Of a stretch of 64,000 nt of DNA, positions 43,914-57,379 are shown piece by piece (the first letter of the stretch is position 1; every line of letters starts with the position of its first letter). The translations under genes were made by a program, and so were the position numbers. Location: contig NZ_VFOO01000001.1 of assembly GCF_006716115.1 (NCBI RefSeq), positions 1,984,001 to 2,048,000 on the forward strand, written 5' to 3'. This DNA comes from Subtercola boreus. Its GTDB lineage: Bacteria > Actinomycetota > Actinomycetes > Actinomycetales > Microbacteriaceae. Below the pieces are notes generated by a model. The model was not told the DNA's origin. It ran no database searches and worked only from the letters and a program-made list of their open reading frames with translations.

Positions 43914-45329
43914 ATGGCATCGCACTCCTCTTCTCCCTCCGCCTCCGACGCCTCGGACCGCCCTGAGTCCTACGACCTCGTTGTGCGCGCGCAACGCGCC
44001 TTCGTGGACGGTGCCTTCCGCCCAGCGGCACTCGTCATCCGCGACGGAATCATCCGGGCCGTCGCGGACATCGAGGCACCCTTCGACGCCACCGACGACC
44101 TGACCCTCCCCGACGACCAGGTGCTCATCCCGGGCATCGTCGACACCCACGTGCACGTGAACGAGCCCGGCCGCACCGACTGGGAGGGCTTCGCCAGTGC
44201 CACAAGGGCAGCGGCCGCCGGCGGTGTCACCACCATCATCGACATGCCGCTGAACAGCATCCCGCCGACGACGACACCGGAGGCCCTGGAACTGAAGCGC
44301 GCCGCGGCCGCCCGCCAGGCCACCGTGGACGTCGGGTTCTGGGGTGGCGCGATCCCGTCGAGCCTCGGCGGCCTCCGCGCCCTGCACGAGGCGGGCGTCT
44401 TCGGTTTCAAGGCCTTCCTATCCCCCTCCGGAGTGGACGAGTTCCCTCACCTCAGTACGGTCGAGCTCCACCAGGCCCTCGCCGAGCTCGCCGAATTCGA
44501 CGGCCTCCTCATCGTGCACGCCGAGGATCCCCGTGTGCTCGCCGACCACGAGAACGCCGGCGGCACGGGCTATGACGCCTTCGTCGCAAGCCGCCCGGAG
44601 TCCTCAGAACTCACCGCGATCGAGCACGTCATCGAAGGGCTCCGGATGACCGGCGCACGCGCCCACATCCTGCACCTCTCGGCGGCCTCCGCCCTTCCCG
44701 CCATCCGGGCGGCAAAGGCAGAGGGCCTCCGCCTGACCGTGGAGACCTGCCCGCACTACCTCAGCTTCGCCGCGGAGGGTATCCCCGACGGTGCCACCCA
44801 GTACAAGTGCTGCCCGCCGATCCGCGACGAGAGCAACCGTGAGGCGCTCTGGCAGGCCCTGCTCGACGGGGACATCGATCTCATCGCCTCCGACCATTCC
44901 CCGAGCACCCGCGAGCTGAAACTCGCCCACGGCGGAGACTTCGGCCTGGCGTGGGGAGGGATCTCCGGCCTCCAGGTCAGTTTCCCGGCCGTCTGGAGCA
45001 CCGCCCGCGCCCAGCAGATCCCCCTTGAACGAGTGCTCGAGTGGATGTGCGTCGGCACCTCCGCCCTCGTCGGACTCTCGCAGAAGGGAGTGCTGACGGC
45101 TGGCGCCGACGCCGACTTCGTCGCCTTCGCACCCGATGAGTCGTTCACCGTCGATGCAGACCACCTCGAGCATAAGAACAAGCTGACGGCTTTCGAGGGC
45201 AGCGAGCTGACCGGCGTCGTGCACGCCACTTGGTTGGCCGGCGCACCCGTGTTCTCCCTCGAACCGGTCGTCGACGCGGCCGGGCTCCGAGGGACCCTGC
45301 TCAACCCCGTCCTGATCAACGCGTCCTGA
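43914..45329 (+). CDS. allB: Allantoinase
   Basis: A 471-residue cyclic amidohydrolase that opens allantoin to allantoate. The metal site is GIVDTHVHVNEPGRTDWEG (H-x-H), the carboxylated lysine is in GVFGFKAFLS, and the remaining ligands are in LIVHAED, HILHLSA and ASDHSPS. The allantoinase-type block DMPLNSIPPT separates it from dihydroorotase. The first 20 residues are Ser/Asp-rich. Urate oxidase follows 23 bp after its stop. Confidence 0.93.
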   Translation: MASHSSSPSASDASDRPESYDLVVRAQRAFVDGAFRPAALVIRDGIIRAVADIEAPFDATDDLTLPDDQVLIPGIVDTHVHVNEPGRTDWEGFASATRAAAAGGVTTIIDMPLNSIPPTTTPEALELKRAAAARQATVDVGFWGGAIPSSLGGLRALHEAGVFGFKAFLSPSGVDEFPHLSTVELHQALAELAEFDGLLIVHAEDPRVLADHENAGGTGYDAFVASRPESSELTAIEHVIEGLRMTGARAHILHLSAASALPAIRAAKAEGLRLTVETCPHYLSFAAEGIPDGATQYKCCPPIRDESNREALWQALLDGDIDLIASDHSPSTRELKLAHGGDFGLAWGGISGLQVSFPAVWSTARAQQIPLERVLEWMCVGTSALVGLSQKGVLTAGADADFVAFAPDESFTVDADHLEHKNKLTAFEGSELTGVVHATWLAGAPVFSLEPVVDAAGLRGTLLNPVLINAS

Positions 45330-45352
45330 TCCACTCCAAAGGAGACCCACCC

Positions 45353-46261
45353 GTGTCCATCGTTCTTGGCCCCAACCGTTACGGCAAAGCAGAGAGCCGT
45401 GTCGTTCGAATCTACCGCGACGAGGCGCGCCACGAGATTCGGGACATCAACGTCTCAACCGCTCTCCGCGGAGACTTCGCGGGCGCGCACCTGTTCGGCG
45501 ACCAGTCGAAGATCCTCCCGACCGACAGCCAGAAGCAGACCGCCTACGCCTTTGCGAAGCAGAAGGGCATCGTCTCGATCGAGGACTACGGGATGACGCT
45601 CGGCACCCATCTCGTCGACACCGTCGAACACATCGACAGTGCCCGCGTCGAGATCGAGGAGTTCGCCTGGCAGCGGGTGCTCGTCGACGGCTCAGAGCAC
45701 GACCACACCTGGATCCGGAAGGGCCAGGAGACCCGCACGGCGGCGATCACCGTCACCGGCCGCGGAGAGCACCGGGAGACGACCGTGATCGCCGGGTTCA
45801 AGGATCTCGTCATGCTGAAGTCCACCGGCTCCGAGTTCACCGGCTTCTACCAGGACCCATACACCGTGCTCGAGCCCACCAACGACCGCATCATGGCCAC
45901 CTCACTCGTCGCTCAGTGGCGCTTCGTGGGAGCACCGTCGAGCTGGGAGTCGGCCTACACCGCCGTGAAACAGGTGCTCGTCTCGACGTTCGCAACGGTG
46001 CACTCGTTGGCGTTGCAGCAGACGCTCTACGAAATGGGCAGAGCCGTGTTGGAGGAGTTCGACTCCATCGTCGAGATCCGGTTCTCGGCGCCCAACAAGC
46101 ACCACTTCCTCTACAACCTCGCACCCTTCGGTATCGAGAACAACAATGAGGTCTTCAATGCGGATGACCGGCCTTACGGCCTCATCCAGGCCACGGTGCT
46201 GCGGGACGACGTCGCACCTGCTCCTGCGGAGGCCTGGGACAGTTACACCGGACTCGTCTAG
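45353..46261 (+). CDS. Urate oxidase (uricase)
   Basis: A 302-residue cofactor-free uricase that turns urate into 5-hydroxyisourate with O2. Active-site residues are visible: the lysine near the start (RYGKAES), the threonine in LPTDSQKQTAY, F and R in SEFTGFYQD and NDRIMAT, and the Asn/His pair of SAPNKHHF. GTG 45353 follows AAAGGAG. Two T-fold domains and full length are intact. A GC-rich hairpin (46271-46296) and a strong terminator (46320-46358) follow. The next two pathway genes lie beyond the rrn operon. Confidence 0.94.
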   Translation: MSIVLGPNRYGKAESRVVRIYRDEARHEIRDINVSTALRGDFAGAHLFGDQSKILPTDSQKQTAYAFAKQKGIVSIEDYGMTLGTHLVDTVEHIDSARVEIEEFAWQRVLVDGSEHDHTWIRKGQETRTAAITVTGRGEHRETTVIAGFKDLVMLKSTGSEFTGFYQDPYTVLEPTNDRIMATSLVAQWRFVGAPSSWESAYTAVKQVLVSTFATVHSLALQQTLYEMGRAVLEEFDSIVEIRFSAPNKHHFLYNLAPFGIENNNEVFNADDRPYGLIQATVLRDDVAPAPAEAWDSYTGLV

Positions 46262-46270
46262 CACGCCCGC

Positions 46271-46296
46271 TCGGGCCAGTCGAAGGGCTGGCCCGA
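46271..46296 (+). terminator. GC-rich hairpin after urate oxidase
   Basis: TCGGGCCAG (46271-46279) pairs perfectly with CTGGCCCGA (46288-46296) across an 8-nt loop, 10 bp after the urate oxidase stop. There is no U-run, so it may stabilise the mRNA end or assist the stronger terminator just downstream. Confidence 0.5.
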
Positions 46297-46319
46297 CCGG
46301 CCCGTCAGAGGGCGTTAAA

Positions 46320-46358
46320 CGAAAGAAGCCCAACCTGTTGAGGGTTGGGCTTCTTTCG
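46320..46358. terminator. Bidirectional intrinsic terminator between urate oxidase and the rrn operon
   Basis: A perfect 16-bp stem (46320-46335 with 46343-46358, arms CGAAAGAAGCCCAACC and its complement) with a 7-nt loop. Minus-strand transcripts of the rrn operon end in the U-rich stretch TTTCGTTTAAC; plus-strand transcripts end in TTCTTTCGTAAT. It separates two convergent operons. Confidence 0.9.
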
Positions 46359-46367
46359 TAATGTGGG

Positions 46368-46485
46368 TCCGGCGGTGTCCTACTCTCCCACAAGGTCTCC
46401 CTTGCAGTACCATCGGCGCTGAGAGTCTTAGCTTCCGGGTTCGGAATGTTGCCGGGCGTTTCCCTCTCGCTATGGCCGCCGAAAC
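46368..46485 (-). rRNA. rrf: 5S ribosomal RNA
   Basis: About 118 nt on the minus strand. It begins GTTTCGGCGGCCATAGCG, contains CCGAACCCGGAAG of loop B/helix III and ends GGACACCGCCGGA. Both ends pair in helix I. It lies about 180 bp after the 23S gene. Ends are estimated from conserved termini. Confidence 0.95.
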
Positions 46486-46662
46486 TCTAGGAACATACGG
46501 TGATGTTCTCAAGACTTTCGATGCTTCTAGCATCAGTGTTGAGTTGTGTCCCCCACGGGTGGGGGGTGTGTTGCCCCGACCGTATGTCGGGAACCACAGA
46601 GTGGACGCGATTGTCTTTGGTGCGCAGATCACTTTCAGCCACACCCGTTGCGGGGGTGGTGG

Positions 46663-51779
<5,117 letters not shown>

Positions 51780-52316
51780 TGCTTACGCGCCAACCAACAA
51801 ACGGGAATCGAATGCTAATTGACAAGTTTGATGCTGACAGAACAAATCATTACTGACTTGCTTGTCCGTGAACCCCTCCAAAGAGAAGCCCACTAATTTC
51901 ATTTCCCAAAGGAACCCGGACCACCAAAAGTGGCCACGGGGATTTGGCATTTGACAATGTGCACGCTGTTGAGTTCTCAAAGATCGGACGCTCCCGAGCC
52001 GATCCGATTCTCAGAACCAGACCCTGTTCGGGGCAACTTCACTACCTTAGCACTTCCCGCCGCGGTGTCAAATCGTCATTCTTCGCTGCAACCGAAGTCG
52101 CCAAAAGAACCTGAACTGACTGTTGCGGGAGTGGTTTTACATCATACGCTTCAGCCGCAGAAATACCCTAGGGAATTTGTGTGACTGAGGTGGGATGGCC
52201 CCCACTTGAGGCCCAGAAGCACTTCGGCTTTCCGGCACCTTTGGGGTGACGAGTAGTTACATTACGGAGGTCTTGGCGAGAATGCAAATCGGCTCGCGGA
52301 CCCCCGGAAACAGGCC
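51780..52316 (-). promoter_or_regulatory. rrn leader and upstream region
   Basis: A 537-bp gene-free stretch. From the promoter (52044-52071) transcription runs through a stem-loop GATCGG/CCGATC (51982-52004) and the box TTTGAGAACTCAACAGCGTG (51962-51981), which together look like boxB/boxA antitermination elements. The remainder to the 16S 5' end is AT-richer leader. Upstream of the promoter, up to the end of the HIU hydrolase gene, only weak dyads are seen. Confidence 0.75.
52044..52071 (-). promoter_or_regulatory. rrn operon promoter
   Basis: On the minus strand a consensus -35 TTGACA (52066-52071), a 16-bp spacer and a -10 TAAGGT (52044-52049). The start is expected near 52037, about 258 bp before the 16S 5' end. 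Confidence 0.85.
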
Positions 52317-52658
52317 TCAGCTGCCCCGGTAGGTCGAGTACGCGAACGGGCTGAGCAGAAGCGGGATGTGGTAGTGCTCACCTTCTTCAGCAAGCACGAA
52401 TGCCACCGACACAGATGGGTAGAAGACGGGCTGCCCGGTCGCTTCGAAGTAGGCGGCGGTATCGAAGCCCACTCGATAGGTGCCGGTCGGCAGCGCGACC
52501 GGACCGAGTGCGGCCACGCGGCCGTCATCGTCCGTCACGGCGGAAGCGACGAGCATCCAGTCGCCGTCGACTGCGCGCTCGAGGGTGACAGGCACTCCCG
52601 CAGCGGGGCGACCGAGCGTGGAATCGAGCACGTGAGACGTGATGTGGCTGCGTGTCAC
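52317..52658 (-). CDS. 5-hydroxyisourate hydrolase
   Basis: A 113-residue transthyretin-related enzyme that opens 5-hydroxyisourate to OHCU. Motifs: SHVLDSTLGRPAAGVPV (active-site His), DDDGRV (Arg), YHIPLLLSPFAYSTYRGS with the diagnostic YRGS end. The GTG overlaps the uraD stop (GTGA). It follows urate oxidase in the pathway but is separated from it by the rrn operon. Confidence 0.95.
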   Translation of the reverse strand: MTRSHITSHVLDSTLGRPAAGVPVTLERAVDGDWMLVASAVTDDDGRVAALGPVALPTGTYRVGFDTAAYFEATGQPVFYPSVSVAFVLAEEGEHYHIPLLLSPFAYSTYRGS

Positions 52659-53143
52659 GACAGTGTCTCCAAGGAGGATTCGAGGCGGAGCAGCGCGATG
52701 TCCGCGAGCTCGGAGCCGACGATGGCGATGTCTTCAGAGTCGTCGAGCTGCATCCGGCGCTGGAGCTCGACGAGGATCTCCGCCCGGGAACGCCCCTTCG
52801 CCCTGATCAGGAAGACTCGGTCGAACCGGCGCTCGTACTCCGCGTTGCCAGAGGCGATGGCGGCATTCACGACGACGTCGTCGGAGTCTGAGGAGGCCTG
52901 TTCACCCCGCGAGAAGCTCTGCGCGGCACCCTCCCCGACCGGCGTCTCGCCGATACGCGGATGCTCGGCAAGAGCCTCGGCGATTTCATCGGGCGTAAGC
53001 GGGGTGGCAGCACGTCGGGCCGTCTGCAACAGCGCCTCGCGTGAGTTGTAGGGTGCGGCATCCACCAGCTCGTCGACCCAGCGCGGAACCGCGAGGCACG
53101 GAATGAGCAGTTCGCGGAGCTCAGACGCTTGCAGGTTCAGCAG
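52655..53143 (-). CDS. OHCU decarboxylase (probable CTG start)
   Basis: OHCU decarboxylase gives S-allantoin. The catalytic histidine is in AEHPRIGE and the substrate residues in SRGEQASS; INAAI-type VVNAAIASGNAEYERRF is the last conserved block. No ATG, GTG or TTG lies near the expected start: the nearest is a GTG 20 codons upstream (53202) without a ribosome-binding site. AGGAGG (53149-53154) stands 5-6 nt before a CTG at 53143, giving a 162-residue protein beginning (M)LNLQASELRELLIPCLAVPRW, which fits the family start. I therefore annotate a CTG start; the gene itself is certain. Confidence 0.88.
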   Translation of the reverse strand: MLNLQASELRELLIPCLAVPRWVDELVDAAPYNSREALLQTARRAATPLTPDEIAEALAEHPRIGETPVGEGAAQSFSRGEQASSDSDDVVVNAAIASGNAEYERRFDRVFLIRAKGRSRAEILVELQRRMQLDDSEDIAIVGSELADIALLRLESSLETLS

Positions 53144-53244
53144 GGTGACCTCCTGGTCGACAGACGGTAACCCAAGCTTAGGGCGGAGCGGGGCCTTCAC
53201 GCCGACGACTCGGCAGTCACCCGCGCTGAGAGGGCACTCACGCC

Positions 53245-53256
53245 TACGATGAACGG
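53245..53256 (+). promoter_or_regulatory. -10 element of a probable leaderless promoter (mocA-like gene)
   Basis: TACGAT (53245-53250) is exactly 6 nt before the GTG at 53257, and there is no ribosome-binding site. This is the TANNNT-N6 pattern of leaderless genes. The -35 region is not recognisable. Confidence 0.45.
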
Positions 53257-53874
53257 GTGAGTGACGAATCGCGGGTGGCCGGGCTTCTTCTCGCCGCGGG
53301 TGCCGGCAGCCGAATGGGCGGACCGAAGGCGCTGGTGCGCGCGGCATCGGGGGAACCCTGGGTCGTGCGCGGCGCCCGGGTACTGCTCGATTCCGGATGC
53401 TCACCGGTGGTCGTGGTCGTCGGAGCGGGCGCGGACGAGGTTGCGCCGCTTCTCGACAGAGCCTTCAGCGGTGAGCCCCGACTGATCGTCCGCCGGGCTG
53501 AGCGCTGGGACGAGGGTATGTCTGCTTCGCTCCGGGCCGGTCTCGCAGCTCTTTCGCCCGAGCAGCTCGATGCGGTGATCGTCACACTGGTGGACACTCC
53601 GTCCCTCCGAGCCGAGACCGTGGGACGAATCCGCGCAGCAGGAACCGTGGATGCGCCGGAAGACGCTCTGGTGCAGGCGACGTTCGGGGGGCGTCCCGGG
53701 CATCCGGTGCTGCTCGGAAGATCGCACTGGACCGCACTGGCCGAGGTGCTTCGGGGGGACTCGGGCGCCAAGGACTATCTGCGTTCGCACGGCGCCTGCC
53801 GGGTCGAGTGCGGCGACCTCGAGTCGGGAGAAGATGTCGACACCGTCCATGATCTGAGTATTGCTCGGGAATGA
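53257..53874 (+). CDS. MocA-like molybdenum cofactor cytidylyltransferase
   Basis: A 205-residue nucleotidyltransferase of the MobA/MocA family. The CTP loop is LLLAAGAGSRMGGPKAL and the metal aspartate is in VTLVDTPSL; FGGRPGHPVLL and GDSGAKDYLR complete the MocA pattern. MocA attaches CMP to molybdopterin, making the dinucleotide cofactor used by E. coli-type xanthine dehydrogenases. The context fits the molybdoenzyme at 25.9-29.8 kb. It is divergent from uraD. Confidence 0.85.
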   Translation: MSDESRVAGLLLAAGAGSRMGGPKALVRAASGEPWVVRGARVLLDSGCSPVVVVVGAGADEVAPLLDRAFSGEPRLIVRRAERWDEGMSASLRAGLAALSPEQLDAVIVTLVDTPSLRAETVGRIRAAGTVDAPEDALVQATFGGRPGHPVLLGRSHWTALAEVLRGDSGAKDYLRSHGACRVECGDLESGEDVDTVHDLSIARE

Positions 53875-53888
53875 GCTAAGGTGTGGGG

Positions 53889-56417
53889 ATGATTCCCCCA
53901 TCCCGCCGCACACGCCGCCTCCGCGGCATGCTCGGCGGACTGGTCGGCCTCGGTGTGTTGGGCGTCGTCGCCGGGGTGCTCGTCACGGCCATGGTCGCGC
54001 CGGTCATCGCCGTGGCCGGCGTCGCCGCGCAGAGCACCATCGGGGTCTTCGAGAACCTGCCGGACTACATCCGCCCCGACGCGCTGTCGCAGACGTCGAG
54101 TGTGTATGGGCGGAATCCCGACGGAACAGAGGTTCTGCTCGCCTCGTTCTTCGAGCAGAACCGGCAGAGCGTCGGCTGGGACGACATCTCGCTGTACGTC
54201 AAAGACGCCATCGTCTCAACGGAGGATCCGCGGTTCTATGTGCACGGCGGTGTGGATGTGCAGTCCACCGCCCGGGCGCTGTTCTCGAACTTCTTCGCCG
54301 CGTCGATCCAGAGCGGCGCATCGACGATCTCCCAGCAGTACGTCAAGAACATCCGCGTGCAGCGGGCCGAAGCGCTGCCCGATCCGGTCGCGCGGCAGGC
54401 CGCGTACGACGAGGCAACCGCCAGCACACCCGCACGGAAGCTTCAGGAGGCGAAGCTCGCCATCGGCCTGGAGAAGGAGTTCAGCAAAGACGACATCCTG
54501 CTGGGCTACCTGAACATCGCCCTGTTCGGCGGCCGGGTCTACGGCATCCAGGCGGCGTCCGAGTACTACTTCGGCGTGAGTGCCCGCGACCTGACGCTCC
54601 CGCAGGCGGCGAGCCTCGCGGCGATCGTCAACGAACCGGAGGCCCTGCGGATCGACCTGGACGCCGAGCACACCGCCGAGAACAAAGCCCGCCGCGACAA
54701 GGACATCCTCGCGTCGATGCTCAAGGAGCACGCGATCACGCCTCAGCAGTTCGACGAGGCGGTCGCGACGCCGGTGGAGGCGCACATCACCCAGCCGTCG
54801 ACGGGATGCCAGACGGCGATCGACGGAGCCGGCTTCGCCTGCGATTTCGTGCGGAAGATCATCGAGCACGATCCGGCCTTCGGCGCCACAGACGAAGAAC
54901 GCTCGCACCGGCTGAACACCGGTGGCTACCGCATCCACACGACCCTCGACATGCGGTTGCAGAAACAGGCCGACGACACGACGAAGTACTACGTGCCCTA
55001 CTCGACCGACGCGCTCGACCTCGGGAGCGTCATCGTCACCGTGGAACCGGGAACCGGGCGCGTCACCTCGATGGCGCAGAACAAGAACTTCAGCGAGGCT
55101 CCCGATGCCGGTCCCGATGCGACGTCGGTCAACTACGCGACCGACGCAGACTACGGAGGCTCGACCGGCTTCCCTGTCGGGTCGACGTACAAACTCTTCA
55201 CGCTGATCAACTGGCTCCAGACCGGTCACTCGCTCGGCGACATCGTGAACGGGTCGAACAACCAGAAGTTCGCCAAGTCGAGCTTCCGCAACTGCAACGG
55301 CCAGGACGGGGGTGGCTACTACACCTCCGGAAACGATGCCGGCGAGGCAGGTGGGCGGGCGGCCGTGCTAACGCAGTTCGAGGAGTCGGTGAACAACGCC
55401 TTCATCGCGATGTCCCAGCAGTTGGAGGCCTGCGACATCCGTGACGTCGCGCAATCGCTCGGCGTGCATCGCGCGGACGGACAGGCCCTCCAGACGAACA
55501 TCACGGCTGTGCTGGGCACGAACGAGATCGCCCCGCTCGCCATGGCGGCGGCGTTCGCCGGGGTGATCAACAAGGGCGTCTTCTGCAGCCCCGTCGCGAT
55601 CGACAGCATCACCGATGCGAATGGAGCGGCCGTGGAGGTGCCGAAGTCGACGTGCACACAGGCGATCGACCCGAGCGTTGCGGTGGCGGCGACCTACGCG
55701 ATGCAGGGTGTGATCACCGACGGCACGGCGAAGCCGGGGAACCCCCGCGACGGAACCGCGCACGCGGGAAAGACCGGTACTTCCGACAACGAGGAGAGTG
55801 TCTGGCTCGTGGGCGGCACCACGAAGCTGGTGACGGCGGCGTGGACCGGGAATGTGTCCGGGCATGTCTCGATCCGGAACACAACCATCTATGGTCCAGG
55901 GAGCGGCGGGATCAAAAACGGCGTAACCCGAATGCTGATGTGGCGCGACTTCTACCGCGACACGGGAGACAGCTACGGCGGCGACGACTTCCCGACGCCA
56001 GACCGCAGCCTGCGCGTGGGCCAGTCGGCCACGGTTCCCGACGTGTCGGGGATGTCGGTGAAAGCGGCGGTCGACGCCCTGAACAACGCGGGTTTCACCG
56101 GAACCGAAGGCTCAGCTGTCGATTCGACGAGGCCGCAGGGTGAGGTCGTGGGGTCGGATCCGCCGTCGGGGAGCAGCACGACGAAGGGATCCGACGTCGC
56201 GGTGTTCCCGAGCAACGGACAACTGTCGGTCTTGCCGAACGTGGTGGGGCGAACAGTTGCGAGCGCCATCGGCGCCCTGAGCGGGTGGAAGGTGTCGCAG
56301 TCGGCCAGCCCCGACCCGAACTGCGCGAGCGACACGATCGTCGGGCAGTCCCCGGGGCCCGGAGAGGTGAATCGCACGACAGCGACCGTCGCCCTGACGG
56401 TGTGCCCGCGCAAGTGA
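53889..56417 (+). CDS. Class A penicillin-binding protein with two PASTA domains
   Basis: An 842-residue bifunctional murein synthase. A membrane helix near the start (about residues 17-42) is followed by the GT51 transglycosylase (EDPRFYVHGGVD, STISQQYVKN, YLNIALFGGRVYGIQAAS). The transpeptidase has the SxxK serine in GSTYKL, SVNNAF and KTGTS. Two PASTA domains (about 710-775 and 778-842) end the protein. ATG 53889 is used; GTG 53883 is also possible. A -10-like TAAGGT (53877-53882) lies 6 nt before the ATG. The gene is unrelated to purine use and seems a bystander. Confidence 0.93.
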   Translation: MIPPSRRTRRLRGMLGGLVGLGVLGVVAGVLVTAMVAPVIAVAGVAAQSTIGVFENLPDYIRPDALSQTSSVYGRNPDGTEVLLASFFEQNRQSVGWDDISLYVKDAIVSTEDPRFYVHGGVDVQSTARALFSNFFAASIQSGASTISQQYVKNIRVQRAEALPDPVARQAAYDEATASTPARKLQEAKLAIGLEKEFSKDDILLGYLNIALFGGRVYGIQAASEYYFGVSARDLTLPQAASLAAIVNEPEALRIDLDAEHTAENKARRDKDILASMLKEHAITPQQFDEAVATPVEAHITQPSTGCQTAIDGAGFACDFVRKIIEHDPAFGATDEERSHRLNTGGYRIHTTLDMRLQKQADDTTKYYVPYSTDALDLGSVIVTVEPGTGRVTSMAQNKNFSEAPDAGPDATSVNYATDADYGGSTGFPVGSTYKLFTLINWLQTGHSLGDIVNGSNNQKFAKSSFRNCNGQDGGGYYTSGNDAGEAGGRAAVLTQFEESVNNAFIAMSQQLEACDIRDVAQSLGVHRADGQALQTNITAVLGTNEIAPLAMAAAFAGVINKGVFCSPVAIDSITDANGAAVEVPKSTCTQAIDPSVAVAATYAMQGVITDGTAKPGNPRDGTAHAGKTGTSDNEESVWLVGGTTKLVTAAWTGNVSGHVSIRNTTIYGPGSGGIKNGVTRMLMWRDFYRDTGDSYGGDDFPTPDRSLRVGQSATVPDVSGMSVKAAVDALNNAGFTGTEGSAVDSTRPQGEVVGSDPPSGSSTTKGSDVAVFPSNGQLSVLPNVVGRTVASAIGALSGWKVSQSASPDPNCASDTIVGQSPGPGEVNRTTATVALTVCPRK

Positions 56418-56470
56418 GGAAGCCCGGAAGCGCCCGGGCAGAGGGCAGCCGGGGAAGGAGGGCAGCCGGA

Positions 56471-57379
56471 TCAGGCGGGCGGTTCGAGTTCGTCGAGACC
56501 GCTGTAGAGGCGGTTGATCGAGGCGATGCGCGTGCGGCTTCCGCGGGCGGCGACCGCCAGGCTCTCCGTCGCGAGCAGAGCGACGAGGCTGTTGGCGGCG
56601 GCGTAGCTGTCCACCGCGAGCACGCTGTCGACGGGGCACTCGAGATACAAGGCGACACGGTCGGCGTGACGCCGTGCCGAGGGGTCGGCGAGCAGCACGA
56701 TCGGGACCGACAGGGTGGTGGCAGCATCGAGAATCCGGCCGAAACCGCTGGGGCGCCGGCGGAAGCCGACGAGAACGACCGCATCGTTCGCCGTCAGTCC
56801 CGCAAGCTCCTCACCGATCGACTGGCCCGGTGCTGGCGCGAGACGCACGTCGGTCAGCCCGAGCACCAACTGCTGCCGGAGATGCAGGGCGAGCGGGTAG
56901 GAGTTGCGGAGACCGATGACCACGACGCGGCGGGCGCGGGCGATGAGGCCGGCCGCTTCCGTCAGGCGTCCGTCGGAGACGGTGGCGAGCATCGCGCGGA
57001 GGTTCGACTGCTCCTGGGCGAGGTGTGCGTCGACCGCCGACGAGCGCTGCGGGTCGAGAGTGATACCGCCGAGCGGCACACCCTGGCTGCGGAGAGCCCT
57101 GGCGTGGTCGCGAACCTCCTGGGCGTCCGCGAACCCGAGGCTCCGGAAGAGACGGCTGACCGTGGCCTTCGAGACTCCGCTCAACCGGGCGAGTTCGCTG
57201 GCGTTGTAGAGGGCGAGATCGTCGAGATGGTCGAGGATGACGTCGGCCGCCCGTTGCTCCTGCGGGGAGAGTTCGGCGTAGTTCTCGTCGATGCGCTGGC
57301 CGATGGGCGCGGCGGCGGCCGGGCTGGCGGGGGCGGCCGGGGTGGCGGGGGTGGCCGTGGCGGTCGACTGCGGCATCAC
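56471..57379 (-). CDS. MurR/RpiR family transcriptional regulator
   Basis: A 302-residue regulator with an Ala/Pro-rich start, an N-terminal RpiR HTH domain (about residues 27-105; LSPQEQRAADVIL, LARLSGVSKATVSRLFRSLGF) and a C-terminal SIS ligand-binding domain (about 120-270; VVVIGLRNSYPLALHL). It is coupled to allC by GTGA and is the last gene of pucG-allC-rpiR. It probably controls this operon; the 12-bp direct repeats at the pucG promoter are the obvious candidate sites. Confidence 0.88.
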   Translation of the reverse strand: MMPQSTATATPATPAAPASPAAAAPIGQRIDENYAELSPQEQRAADVILDHLDDLALYNASELARLSGVSKATVSRLFRSLGFADAQEVRDHARALRSQGVPLGGITLDPQRSSAVDAHLAQEQSNLRAMLATVSDGRLTEAAGLIARARRVVVIGLRNSYPLALHLRQQLVLGLTDVRLAPAPGQSIGEELAGLTANDAVVLVGFRRRPSGFGRILDAATTLSVPIVLLADPSARRHADRVALYLECPVDSVLAVDSYAAANSLVALLATESLAVAARGSRTRIASINRLYSGLDELEPPA

